This document shows positions 9,136-15,617 of a DNA stretch of 64,000 bases, piece by piece. The stretch comes from Mycolicibacter senuensis (GTDB lineage Bacteria > Actinomycetota > Actinomycetes > Mycobacteriales > Mycobacteriaceae). The notes beneath the pieces were generated by a model, which ran no database searches, was not told the origin of the DNA, and worked only from the letters and a program-made list of their open reading frames with translations. The translations under genes were made by a program, and so were the position numbers. Numbering within the stretch: position 1 is the stretch's first letter; the number at the start of each line of letters is the position of its first letter. The stretch lies in the NCBI RefSeq assembly GCF_003284925.1, contig NZ_QMEX01000008.1, forward strand, positions 16,292-80,291, written 5' to 3'.

Positions 9136-10322
9136 GCACGGCACAGATCCAGACGTTCGCGGTTCCCGACCTGGGTGAGGGGCTCGAAGAGCTCACGGTG
9201 ACCCGCTGGGACGTGGCCGTCGGCGACGAGGTGGAACTCAACCAGCCGCTGTGCACGGTGGAGACGGCCAAAGCCGAAGTGGAGATTCCCAGCCCGTACG
9301 CCGGGCGGATCGTCGAACTCGGTGGTGCCGAGGGTGAGGTGCTCGCGGTCGGAGCGCCGCTGGTGCGAATCGACACCGGTCCGGCGGCGGACTCTCCGGA
9401 CGCGACCCCGGCCGGGCGTGCGCCGGTGTTGGTGGGCTACGGCGCCGACGACACCGTCGACACCAGCCGCCGAGCGTGCGCGAGCAGCCCCCGGCCCAAA
9501 GCCAAGCCGGGCGCCCGCAAGCTCGCTGCGGAGCTGGGCGTGGATCTGGGCGGCGTGCCACCGGGCCCGCGCGGGGTGATCACCACCGACGGCGTGCTGG
9601 CCGCGGCGACCGGCGACCGGCCGGCCGACGAATTGCACCCGGTGAGTCCGGTGCAGGCTGCGATGGCACAACGAATGGCCATGTCCCGCAGCAGGATCCC
9701 CGACGCCCATGCCGCCGTACAGGTGGACTGCGCCAACCTACTGCACCTGCGCGACCGCCTTGCCGACGGTGTGGAGGGCGCGTCGATCACGCCGTTCACA
9801 CTGACGCTGCGACTGCTGATTCTCGCTCTGGCCCGTCATCCGGTGCTCAACGCGACCTGGGTCGACGCGCCGGAGGGCCCACAGGTCCGCGCCCACCGCG
9901 CCATCCACCTCGGATTCGGGGTGGCCGCCCCCCGTGGCCTGCTGGTCCCGGTGGTATTCGACGCGCACCGCAAGACCACCCGGGAACTCGCGGACTGCGT
10001 GACGCGGCTCATCGCCGGCGCGCGCGCCGGTAGCCTTCGACCGGCCGAGTTGCAGGGGTCGACGTTCACCGTCTCCAACTTCGGCGCTCTTGGCATCGAC
10101 GACGGGGTGCCGGTGATCAACTACCCCGAGGCGGCGATTCTGGGGATGGGTTCGCTGAAGCCGCGGCCGGTGGCCATCGACGGCGCCGTCGTCGTCCGCC
10201 CGCAGATGACTCTGACCTGCGCGTTCGACCACCGTATCGCCGACGGTGCGCAGGTCGCCGAATTCCTCTGTGCGCTACGCGATCTGATCGAACAACCCGA
10301 TACCGCGCTGCTGGACCTGTAG
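9132..10322 (+). CDS. bkdC: Branched-chain 2-oxoacid dehydrogenase E2 dihydrolipoamide acyltransferase
   Basis: A 396-residue E2 with one lipoyl domain (ETAKAEVE, lipoyl Lys at about residue 47), a linker, a short peripheral-subunit-binding domain ([15 protein letters not shown]...[12 protein letters not shown], about 125-160) and an acyltransferase core ending in FDHRIADG (catalytic His about 367). It accepts the branched acyl group from E1 and passes it to CoA. No E3 gene lies in the operon, so lipoamide dehydrogenase must come from elsewhere, as in M. tuberculosis. The GTG start overlaps the bkdB stop. It corresponds to Rv2495c. Confidence 0.95.
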   Translation: MSTAQIQTFAVPDLGEGLEELTVTRWDVAVGDEVELNQPLCTVETAKAEVEIPSPYAGRIVELGGAEGEVLAVGAPLVRIDTGPAADSPDATPAGRAPVLVGYGADDTVDTSRRACASSPRPKAKPGARKLAAELGVDLGGVPPGPRGVITTDGVLAAATGDRPADELHPVSPVQAAMAQRMAMSRSRIPDAHAAVQVDCANLLHLRDRLADGVEGASITPFTLTLRLLILALARHPVLNATWVDAPEGPQVRAHRAIHLGFGVAAPRGLLVPVVFDAHRKTTRELADCVTRLIAGARAGSLRPAELQGSTFTVSNFGALGIDDGVPVINYPEAAILGMGSLKPRPVAIDGAVVVRPQMTLTCAFDHRIADGAQVAEFLCALRDLIEQPDTALLDL

Positions 10323-10331
10323 CGCTGCTGC

Positions 10332-11090
10332 TCAGCGGCGTCGCGCGGCGGCCAGCCGAGACGAGAACTCCGGTGATTCCACGGTCGCCGCCTGCGGACC
10401 CAGTTCGGTGCGTTTGGCGAACTCGTGCTGCTCGCCCTCGACCGCGCCCGGAACAGCCGTGGTGCGCATCGTGGCTTTGGTCGCCAACACCACCTCTCGC
10501 GGAGCCGACGCCGGCCCGGTGGCCAACGTGATCGCCGCGTCGACCGGATCGTCGGCGACCTGCAGGGCCAACCCGTGCTGCACGGCGGCCCGGGCGTCGA
10601 AACGCATACCGAACAACAGCGCCGCCCGGGCAACCTGGGGTCCCACCGCCCGATGCAGCATCCAGGTGGCGCCGCCGCCAGGATGCAGACCCAACTGCTG
10701 GAACCGGGCGTCGAACACCGCTGCCGGGCCGGCGATCCGTACGTCGGCCGCCAGTGCCAGATTCAGCCCGGCGCCCACGGCGGCGCCGTTGACCGCGGCC
10801 ACGGTGGGCAACGTGCACTGCGCGACCGCCATGAAGCCGTCGTAGAGCGCCAGCAGCCCGTCTTCGGTGGCAGCTCCGAGGGCCGACAGGTCAGCGCCGG
10901 CGCAGAACGCCCGGCCCGCGCCGGTGACCACCACCGCGTGCACGCCGGTGTCGGCTTCGGCCCGCTGCACCGCTGCCCGCAATTGTGCCGACATCGCGCC
11001 GGTGACCGCGTTACGCCGGTCGGGATCATTGACGGTAATCAACGCCACCCGGTCAGCGACGCGGAACAAGACGAGATCGGATTGTGTCAT
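10332..11090 (-). CDS. echA14: Crotonase/enoyl-CoA hydratase-like protein, EchA14 type
   Basis: A 252-residue crotonase-fold protein convergent with bkdC. The CoA-binding and oxyanion-hole segments are clear ([32 protein letters not shown]). The two catalytic glutamates of classical hydratases are not found: the region where the first is expected reads [13 protein letters not shown], and the second falls in VARAALLF. Context and sequence match M. tuberculosis echA14 (Rv2486). I chose ATG 11090 (MTQSDLVLF); another ATG lies 15 nt upstream and neither has a good ribosome site. Actual activity may be isomerase, hydrolase or CoA binding only. Confidence 0.85.
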   Translation of the reverse strand: MTQSDLVLFRVADRVALITVNDPDRRNAVTGAMSAQLRAAVQRAEADTGVHAVVVTGAGRAFCAGADLSALGAATEDGLLALYDGFMAVAQCTLPTVAAVNGAAVGAGLNLALAADVRIAGPAAVFDARFQQLGLHPGGGATWMLHRAVGPQVARAALLFGMRFDARAAVQHGLALQVADDPVDAAITLATGPASAPREVVLATKATMRTTAVPGAVEGEQHEFAKRTELGPQAATVESPEFSSRLAAARRR

Positions 11091-11115
11091 CGACGATGAC
11101 GGCATCGGAACCCGG

Positions 11116-11205
11116 TCAAGCGACCCAGGCGATGATCACGGCGGACACCGCAATCAGCGCGATCATGAAGACCGTGTAGAGGATGAGGGTGCGTTCGTGG
11201 CCCAT
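11116..11205 (-). CDS. 29-residue single-pass membrane peptide
   Basis: A short frame encodes 29 residues beginning [10 protein letters not shown], followed by a hydrophobic stretch ([19 protein letters not shown]) long enough for one transmembrane helix. An AAAGGCAGG ribosome-like site lies just before the ATG. The gene sits between echA14 and the displaced tRNA end that marks the left edge of the integrated element, so it belongs to the chromosomal backbone. I do not recognise it. Hydrophobic composition plus a ribosome site make translation plausible; function unknown. Confidence 0.6.
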   Translation of the reverse strand: MGHERTLILYTVFMIALIAVSAVIIAWVA

Positions 11206-11292
11206 GGACCTGCCTTTCCAGGTTTACCCGGCATCATTGCGGGTTTCCGGCACTATGTCACGCAAAGTGCCGTTGCGCTTCGCCTCGTTGGC

Positions 11293-11341
11293 GCGCCCCC
11301 GGCAGGACTCGAACCTGCGACCACAAGATTAGAAGTCATGT
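11293..11341. repeat. attL: displaced 3' end of tRNA-Arg, 49-bp direct repeat
   Basis: Identical over 49 bp to 15272-15320. It covers the anticodon arm, variable loop, T arm and 3' acceptor strand of tRNA-Arg(TCT) read on the minus strand, and stops abruptly where the D-arm sequence should begin. This is the expected left attachment scar of integration into a tRNA gene. Confidence 0.93.
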
Positions 11342-11393
11342 TTTAGGTATACTCCCATCATGTCGGTTAGGCAAACATGCAGGTCACGGTATC

Positions 11394-11445
11394 GTCATCT
11401 ATGGTCATCTACGGCCACCTGCGGCTAACGTAGGGTAGCACGTAG
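11394..11445. promoter_or_regulatory. Repeated short sites upstream of the integrase (possible arm-type sites)
   Basis: GTCATCTATG and GTCATCTACG lie in direct tandem (11394-11403, 11404-11413), and ACGTAG occurs twice 12 bp apart (11428, 11440). Their place between attL and int, with about one-helical-turn phasing, fits arm-type integrase or excisionase sites. TAGGGT at 11431 could be the int -10. Confidence 0.45.
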
Positions 11446-11463
11446 AGACTGATCGGAGTCCAC

Positions 11464-12771
11464 ATGACCGAATGCCCAACCCCTCGCCTCAAGTCCTACG
11501 ACACCGAGGCCGATGTCCCCGCCAAGGCATACCTGTGCGCCTGCGGAAACTGGCACGCCAAGCCCCGCCGTCCGCGCGGCGACGGCGGCCTCTACAAGAC
11601 CGCAGACGGACGCTGGACCGCCCGCGTGGAACTGCCCCGCGCCGCCGACGGCACCCGCCGCTGGAAACGCATCAGCCGCAGCAGCCGAAACGAGGCCATC
11701 GCCGAACTGAAGAAAATCCGCAAGGAAGTCGACTCCGGCCGCATCGCCGCCACCGACAAGGCCACCGTTGAGCAATGGCTGCACCGATGGCTGACTGAGA
11801 TCCATCGCGGCAAGATCCGCCCCGGCACCTACCAGGGCTACGAGCGCATCATCCGCCTGCATATCAACCCGCGCATCGGCGACAAGCGCCTCGATCAGCT
11901 CACCGCCGCCCACATTCGGACGATGAGCGAGGGCATCTCATCGACCCGCAACGCCCAGCTGGCCCACGTCATCCTCCAACGGGCCTTGCGTGACGCCGAG
12001 CGCGAAGGACTCATCGGCCGCAACGTGGCCCTACTGGTGGACAAACCCGGCCACGTCCCCGCCGAACGGGAGCCGCTGACCGCCGACCAGGCCAAGCACC
12101 TGCTGCGGTCGGCGATCGATCACAAGGACCCGTGGGCGACTCGCTGGGCCGCCGCACTGCTGCTCGGGGCGCGGCAGGGTGAATGCCTCGGGCTGACATG
12201 GGACCGCCTCGACCTCGAGGCCGGGATCGTCGACTTCTCGCTACAGCTACAGCAGTTGCCACAGATCCATGGGTGCGGGGAGCGTCACAGTGACGACACG
12301 TGGCCGTGTCACCGTAAGGCGCCCGCCGCCTGCCCGAAGGCCAAGCTCGACATCCCCCGAACCTTCAAGCCCATCATCCTCGACGGGGCACTCGCCCTGA
12401 CGCCACCGAAGACGAAGGCCCGTGTCGTTCCGATCCCGGCACCGCTGGGGGAGATGCTGAAACGCCACCCCCGCGGCCGGAAGAACCCGCACAACCTCAT
12501 CTGGCATCTGCCCGACGGACGACCGCAGGACCGCTACAGCGACTACCAGGCTTGGCAAGCGGCGTTGGCGGCCGCCGGACTACCGCCGGCCCCCCTGCAC
12601 ATCGCCCGCCACACGACGGCCACACTCCTGATGCAGGCCGGGGTTCCCGAAGAGATCCGCATGGCGATCCTCGGACATGCGGGCGCACAGGTGCATCGAG
12701 GGTATGCGCATGTCGACCTGTCACTGTCTCGCGCGGCGATGGACGGGGCACTCAAGGGACTGCTGGGCTAG
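11464..12771 (+). CDS. int: Tyrosine recombinase (phage-type integrase)
   Basis: A 435-residue tyrosine recombinase. The N-terminus has a short Cys-containing segment (LCACGNWH), then an arm-binding AP2-like region (about 35-95), a SAM-like core-binding domain (about 100-200) and the catalytic domain with R237, K318, H379-x-x-R382, H405 and nucleophile Y414 (HRGYAHV). An insertion around 271-290 holds three Cys and two His (CGERHSDDTWPCHRKAPAAC), possibly a metal-binding loop. CGGAG precedes the ATG. It lies beside attL and points into the element. Its stop codon overlaps the stop of the convergent next gene. Confidence 0.95.
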   Translation: MTECPTPRLKSYDTEADVPAKAYLCACGNWHAKPRRPRGDGGLYKTADGRWTARVELPRAADGTRRWKRISRSSRNEAIAELKKIRKEVDSGRIAATDKATVEQWLHRWLTEIHRGKIRPGTYQGYERIIRLHINPRIGDKRLDQLTAAHIRTMSEGISSTRNAQLAHVILQRALRDAEREGLIGRNVALLVDKPGHVPAEREPLTADQAKHLLRSAIDHKDPWATRWAAALLLGARQGECLGLTWDRLDLEAGIVDFSLQLQQLPQIHGCGERHSDDTWPCHRKAPAACPKAKLDIPRTFKPIILDGALALTPPKTKARVVPIPAPLGEMLKRHPRGRKNPHNLIWHLPDGRPQDRYSDYQAWQAALAAAGLPPAPLHIARHTTATLLMQAGVPEEIRMAILGHAGAQVHRGYAHVDLSLSRAAMDGALKGLLG

Positions 12772-13202
12772 TCGAAGATTCCCTGGTCACGCGCTGGCCG
12801 CATGTCGGGCATTCCCTCGCCAAGAAAACTGCCCCGGTCTTGCATGTGCGCGATCCAGCGTCCCCATGCTTTCGCGTTCGGATCGCCTTCGCGCTGTGCC
12901 GCCTCCACTTCGTCATCAAGAACCAGTGACACGACCGCCTTCAGCGGTATGCCCTTCGCATCATCGACGGAGCCGGGTCCGGTGACTACCGCATAGCAGC
13001 CGTCAGGATGTATTGCGCTGGTGACCACGACCCGCTGACCCACCACAGGCGGGGAGTCGAACGGCCAGAAATAGGCGTAGCGATGTTCGGGGCCGTTGTC
13101 CGGAACCTCTTCCTCGTAGAGTTCCTGGTAGGCGATCCTGACGACCGGCCGCTCGTGCCGCGGTGGCGGCACCGGCCGTCTTCGTCGCCAAGGGGGCCGC
13201 AT
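12768..13202 (-). CDS. Island protein of unknown function (144 aa)
   Basis: I do not recognise this protein. It begins with a basic segment (MRPPWRRRRPVPPPRHERP), followed by an acidic, aromatic domain (YQELYEEEVPDNGPEHRYAYFWPF) that looks like a small beta-rich fold, and ends MRPARDQGIFD. It has no signal peptide or membrane segment. I use ATG 13202; the frame extends further upstream only to a TTG with no ribosome site. The gene is convergent with the integrase and their stops overlap by 2 nt. An element-maintenance or accessory role is possible; nothing more is supported. Confidence 0.6.
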   Translation of the reverse strand: MRPPWRRRRPVPPPRHERPVVRIAYQELYEEEVPDNGPEHRYAYFWPFDSPPVVGQRVVVTSAIHPDGCYAVVTGPGSVDDAKGIPLKAVVSLVLDDEVEAAQREGDPNAKAWGRWIAHMQDRGSFLGEGMPDMRPARDQGIFD

Positions 13203-13334
13203 GTTCCCGAACCCTAGTTCACTTCCTATTTCTCCATGGTCACTTTGTGGCAACAGGATGGTTGTGGGTGTGTCGTGGCACGTGATGTTTGGTTAACGTC
13301 CGGAATCTAGGGGCTGTCCCGAAGTGAGGATGCC

Positions 13335-13520
13335 TTGGACGACCCCGGCGAGTTGGAGCAGTTGCAGATTGAATACGTTCAGCTCATTGAGGACCATCCG
13401 CCGAGCACGTGGTCGCCGAACCTATTTCGCGTCGTCAATGCGGCGATTTGCCTTCAGTTCGGCGGCGGTCTTCCTGGCGGATTCGTCGGCAGCGGCCGCC
13501 ACCTGACCCTCGTTCGATGA
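13335..13520 (+). CDS. Possible short island ORF, probably a remnant
   Basis: A TTG-started 61-codon frame follows GTGAGGA. The first 30 residues look protein-like and acidic (DDPGELEQLQIEYVQLIEDH), but the last third is antisense to the C-terminus of the repressor gene. It may be the 5' fragment of a gene truncated when the element was rearranged, or chance. Confidence 0.25.
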   Translation: MDDPGELEQLQIEYVQLIEDHPPSTWSPNLFRVVNAAICLQFGGGLPGGFVGSGRHLTLVR

Positions 13521-13874
13521 CTTCAGCCGCTTGCCCTTGGGCGTGATCGCACCGTCACCGCCCCGCAATAGCAGCTTCGCATTGGGGTCGGACCGGCGCA
13601 CAACCTCTGCCAGTAACTCGCGGTTGGTGGCCGCCTTGAGTGCGTCGGCGATCCCGACGACCTGAACGTCGGAACCCCGTAGATAGCCGGTATCCACCAG
13701 CGCATCTACCGGCGATACTCCGCACGCGCGCGCCAGTGTGATGACCAGGTCCGGGTCGAGGCGTCCAGCGGCGAGCTGGCGGCTGATCTTTGACTGCTGG
13801 ACGCCGGCCTTAGTGGCGATGCTGCGCTGACTTTGGCCACCAGATGCTGCGCTGAGCCACTCTCCATGTTCCAT
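13422..13874 (-). CDS. Xre-type HTH repressor of the island
   Basis: A 150-residue protein whose N-terminal helix-turn-helix (SQRSIATKAGVQQSKISRQLAAG, about 15-40) matches the Xre/cI repressor fold. It is followed by a helical segment (DLVITLARACGVSPVDALVDTGYL) and a C-terminal Lys/Arg-rich tail. The ATG at 13874 sits exactly 7 nt after a TATAGT -10 element, so the mRNA is predicted to be leaderless. The promoter is embedded in a perfect inverted repeat, which suggests autoregulation. It is divergent from the small HTH gene, the layout of a phage immunity switch. Confidence 0.8.
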   Translation of the reverse strand: MEHGEWLSAASGGQSQRSIATKAGVQQSKISRQLAAGRLDPDLVITLARACGVSPVDALVDTGYLRGSDVQVVGIADALKAATNRELLAEVVRRSDPNAKLLLRGGDGAITPKGKRLKSSNEGQVAAAADESARKTAAELKANRRIDDAK

Positions 13875-13894
13875 GCGATGCACTATAGCATCGC
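13875..13894 (-). promoter_or_regulatory. Repressor promoter embedded in an inverted repeat (operator)
   Basis: GCGATGC-ACTATA-GCATCGC on the plus strand is a perfect 7-bp inverted repeat whose 6-bp centre is TATAGT on the minus strand. The start codon follows directly. An operator centred on the -10 of a leaderless repressor gene would give tight self-repression. Confidence 0.7.
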
Positions 13895-13973
13895 CCACTG
13901 ACGTGTGCTCACCTGGGCTTTTAGCGGAACGACTCGCCGCGAATCGCCACGTCTTTGCAAAACCGGATCGAAT

Positions 13974-14010
13974 GATGCATAGTCGGTTCATACCGAACTG
14001 CTAACGCATC
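13974..14010 (+). promoter_or_regulatory. Rightward switch promoter/operator region
   Basis: GATGC at 13974 and GCATC at 14006 repeat the half-sites of the repressor operator, CATAGT at 13978 could be a -10, and TCGGT-TCAT-ACCGA (13983-13996) is another inverted repeat. The region precedes the divergent small HTH gene by about 30-60 nt and probably carries its repressible promoter. Confidence 0.45.
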
Positions 14011-14037
14011 AGTGATTCATTGGGAGGGTCGCGCCAG

Positions 14038-14253
14038 ATGCACCGAATCCGCCTACGGCACGGCGTAATTGACCAGATCAAGCAAGACCGAAACCTCGAC
14101 AGCGATGCCCAGATCGGCGCAGTCCTCGGCGCCACCGTCGCCGAGGTGGAGCAGATGCGGCACGGCGCGGCGATCTCCCCCGAGATGGCCCTGCTGGTCG
14201 CCACGATCCAAGGTACGATTCCGGCGGCGCTTCGTTCAGTGTCTCCTCGGTGA
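14038..14253 (+). CDS. Small Cro/Xis-like HTH protein of the island
   Basis: A 71-residue protein (MHRIRLRHGVIDQIKQDRNL...) with a lambda-repressor-like helix-turn-helix (DAQIGAVLGATVAEVEQMRHGAAISPEMALLVATIQG). A GGGAGGG site 9 nt before the ATG supports the start. It is divergent from the island repressor, so Cro- or excisionase-like function is the natural inference. Its last 13 residues (TIPAALRSVSPR) overlap the end of the opposite, frameshifted gene and look unlike a typical end, so the C-terminus may be truncated. Confidence 0.75.
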   Translation: MHRIRLRHGVIDQIKQDRNLDSDAQIGAVLGATVAEVEQMRHGAAISPEMALLVATIQGTIPAALRSVSPR

Positions 14254-14987
14254 CGCCGTCGGCATCCGCGAAGTCCTCGTCCCGGCGCCGCTTTCCGGGC
14301 ATTGCAACCTCGGTAGCCTGCGTGAACGGATCCATGGTGGGTGCCGTTTTCGCACGCTGCTCCATGATCGGTGGCGGCAGCGGAGTGCTGGCGTAGAGTA
14401 CCTGAACCTTGTCGGTGAGTATGCCCGCAGCCAAGACCGCACCACCCAAGCCCAGATTGCCTGGCCACCACAGTACGTATTGCCGATACCCGGGAGGCTC
14501 CGGAATGCCATCCCCGCCGCCGATTGGGGTACCCCAATTCCTCCTCGATACTCAGCTGATGCTCGCCGGGCACATACTCCACCGATTCGAGCAGGCTGCC
14601 GTCCCAGTTGCGTGGATGTTTGCGCACCCCGATACGAGACCCCTTCCCGTCGACCAGAACAATCCCAAACCCGTTGCCCTTGATCGCCTTCAAAGTCGAG
14701 TCCTCGGTCTGGCGACGCCACCTCGAGAACAGCAACGTCTCCAGCAGCGTGCATGACACGGTGATTCCTCGGGGATCGTTCCCCTGATCGACGTACCGGT
14801 CCGGAACCTCCGCCAACCTCGCACACAGATCGCCATGCGTTTCGCCCAACACGAGAGCATGCTGCTCGACGAACTTCTCCACCAGCAGTTGTGGATTGTC
14901 GTGTAGGTCCATGGGGTGAATTTTTACCCCGGTATCCCACATCGGCCGGCGCGCCACGCCGTGCAAACTTGGAAAATGTTTGGCCAA
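14078..14987 (-). pseudogene. Frameshifted island gene of unknown function
   Basis: Two overlapping frames together read as one protein. The first (TTG 14987, or ATG 14942 or 14912) gives MDLHDNPQLLVEKFVEQHAL... to HQLSIEEELG. The second continues TPIGGGDGIPEPPGYRQYV, then LWWPGNLGLGGAVLAAGI, then ASTPLPPPIMEQRAKTAPTM and an acidic end. One extra base in the G4 run (C4 at 14532-14535 on the plus strand) explains the shift; the run lies in a 16-bp perfect palindrome at 14523-14538. I recognise no domain. The C-terminal end overlaps the opposite HTH gene and is probably not original. Programmed frameshifting or a base-call error are alternatives. Confidence 0.65.
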
Positions 14988-15018
14988 CCATACCTAAGAG
15001 GATACATGTATACGATGA

Positions 15019-15234
15019 TTAATGTGCAGGTAAACACGCTGATTGACCAATAGAACGTGTTAAACCTCTGATAAGCGGTCCGGGGTCCATTCCCAATCGG
15101 GCCGCATCGTCACGCGCTTCGTCGGCGCACTGCTCCCATGCCGTGGCGACGGCGAGAACTTGGGCGGCGGTGACCGAATTCTCCTGTGCGGCAACCGGCT
15201 CGACCAGATGTCCATCCTCTGCGTAGGGACTCAC
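15019..15234 (-). CDS. Small helical island protein beside attR
   Basis: A 71-residue frame from GTG 15234: an acidic start (SPYAEDGHLVEPVAAQENS), then an alanine-rich helix (VTAAQVLAVATAWEQCADEARDDAARLG). The frame stays open upstream into the tRNA gene, which cannot be coding. Start and expression are uncertain; it may be the 3' part of a gene cut at the attachment site. Unknown function. Confidence 0.4.
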   Translation of the reverse strand: MSPYAEDGHLVEPVAAQENSVTAAQVLAVATAWEQCADEARDDAARLGMDPGPLIRGLTRSIGQSACLPAH

Positions 15235-15271
15235 GTAGTGTCCGTGCTCTACGCCGATATTGCCTTGACCT

Positions 15272-15320
15272 GCGCCCCCGGCAGGACTCGAACCTGCGAC
15301 CACAAGATTAGAAGTCATGT
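15272..15320. repeat. attR: 49-bp direct repeat within tRNA-Arg
   Basis: Perfect copy of 11293-11341. Here it is continuous with the D arm and 5' acceptor strand, so the tRNA gene is restored by element-borne sequence. Confidence 0.93.
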
Positions 15321-15346
15321 GCTCTATCCACCTGAGCTACGGGGGC
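15273..15346 (-). tRNA. tRNA-Arg(TCT)
   Basis: A 74-nt cloverleaf read on the minus strand: acceptor GCCCCCG/CGGGGGC, D stem GCTC/GAGC, anticodon loop CTTCTAA (TCT), variable loop, T arm GCAGG-TTCGAGT-CCTGC, discriminator G, no encoded CCA. The anticodon stem CATGA/TCTTG has a U-U mismatch at 29-41. It is the integration target of the 4-kb element. Confidence 0.96.
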
Positions 15347-15356
15347 AATACAGCCC

Positions 15357-15362
15357 AGTTTA
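15357..15362 (-). promoter_or_regulatory. -10 element of tRNA-Arg
   Basis: TAAACT on the minus strand fits TANNNT and lies 10 nt before the tRNA 5' end. Confidence 0.5.
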
Positions 15363-15478
15363 TCGGCTGGTGGCAATGGAGCGGCGCCGGTCTCAGCACG
15401 CCGGCCGGTGAAACCAGCGGGAACCGACGGTCACACCGCGCCAGCGCCATGAGCCAAGGAACGCCCGAGAAGGGCGGT

Positions 15479-15505
15479 GTCGAACAACCACCACAGTTGT
15501 TCGAC
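15479..15505. promoter_or_regulatory. 27-bp palindromic operator-like site upstream of the WS/DGAT gene
   Basis: GTCGAACAAC-CACCACA-GTTGTTCGAC is a perfect 10-bp inverted repeat with a 7-nt centre, 112 nt before the WS/DGAT start. There is no U-tract, so a protein-binding site is more likely than a terminator. No cognate regulator gene is adjacent. Confidence 0.55.
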
Positions 15506-15617
15506 ATGCTTTAGCGTTGAATGGTGCTCGTGAAGAGGGTGAATCAGGAGGGGAACGTGGTGGTCGCGGCGTCGGTGCGCGGGGCAGGCACTGGCGGCGA
15601 GCCCTCGGGAGCTTCAC

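Larger units (their letters stand above)
11293..15320. mobile_element. 4.03-kb integrated element in tRNA-Arg(TCT)
   Basis: Perfect 49-bp direct repeats bound the element (11293-11341 and 15272-15320). The right copy is part of an intact tRNA-Arg gene and the left copy is the displaced 3' two-thirds of the original tRNA. A tyrosine integrase starts 122 nt inside the left repeat. Inside are a repressor divergent from a small HTH protein, three or four unknown genes and no recognisable capsid, terminase, replication or conjugation gene. GC and codon use drop compared with the flanks, especially from 13.2 to 15.2 kb. Either a phage-satellite-like island or a decayed prophage fits. Confidence 0.88.

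Noticed and set aside
10867..11346. Plus-strand gene crossing the left att site
   Set aside because: It is antisense to echA14 and ends in the displaced tRNA sequence; no coding features.
12768..15234. Toxin-antitoxin or restriction system in the island
   Set aside because: The unknown proteins show no RelE, PIN, Fic, methylase or nuclease motifs by eye; naming a defence function would be invention.
15235..15318. N-terminal extension of the small attR-side ORF
   Set aside because: These codons would be read from the tRNA-Arg gene and its 3' flank, so the open frame is coincidental.
15479..15505. LexA/SOS box
   Set aside because: The arms contain TCGAAC and GTTCGA, but they are 13 nt apart instead of the 4 nt required in the mycobacterial SOS box.
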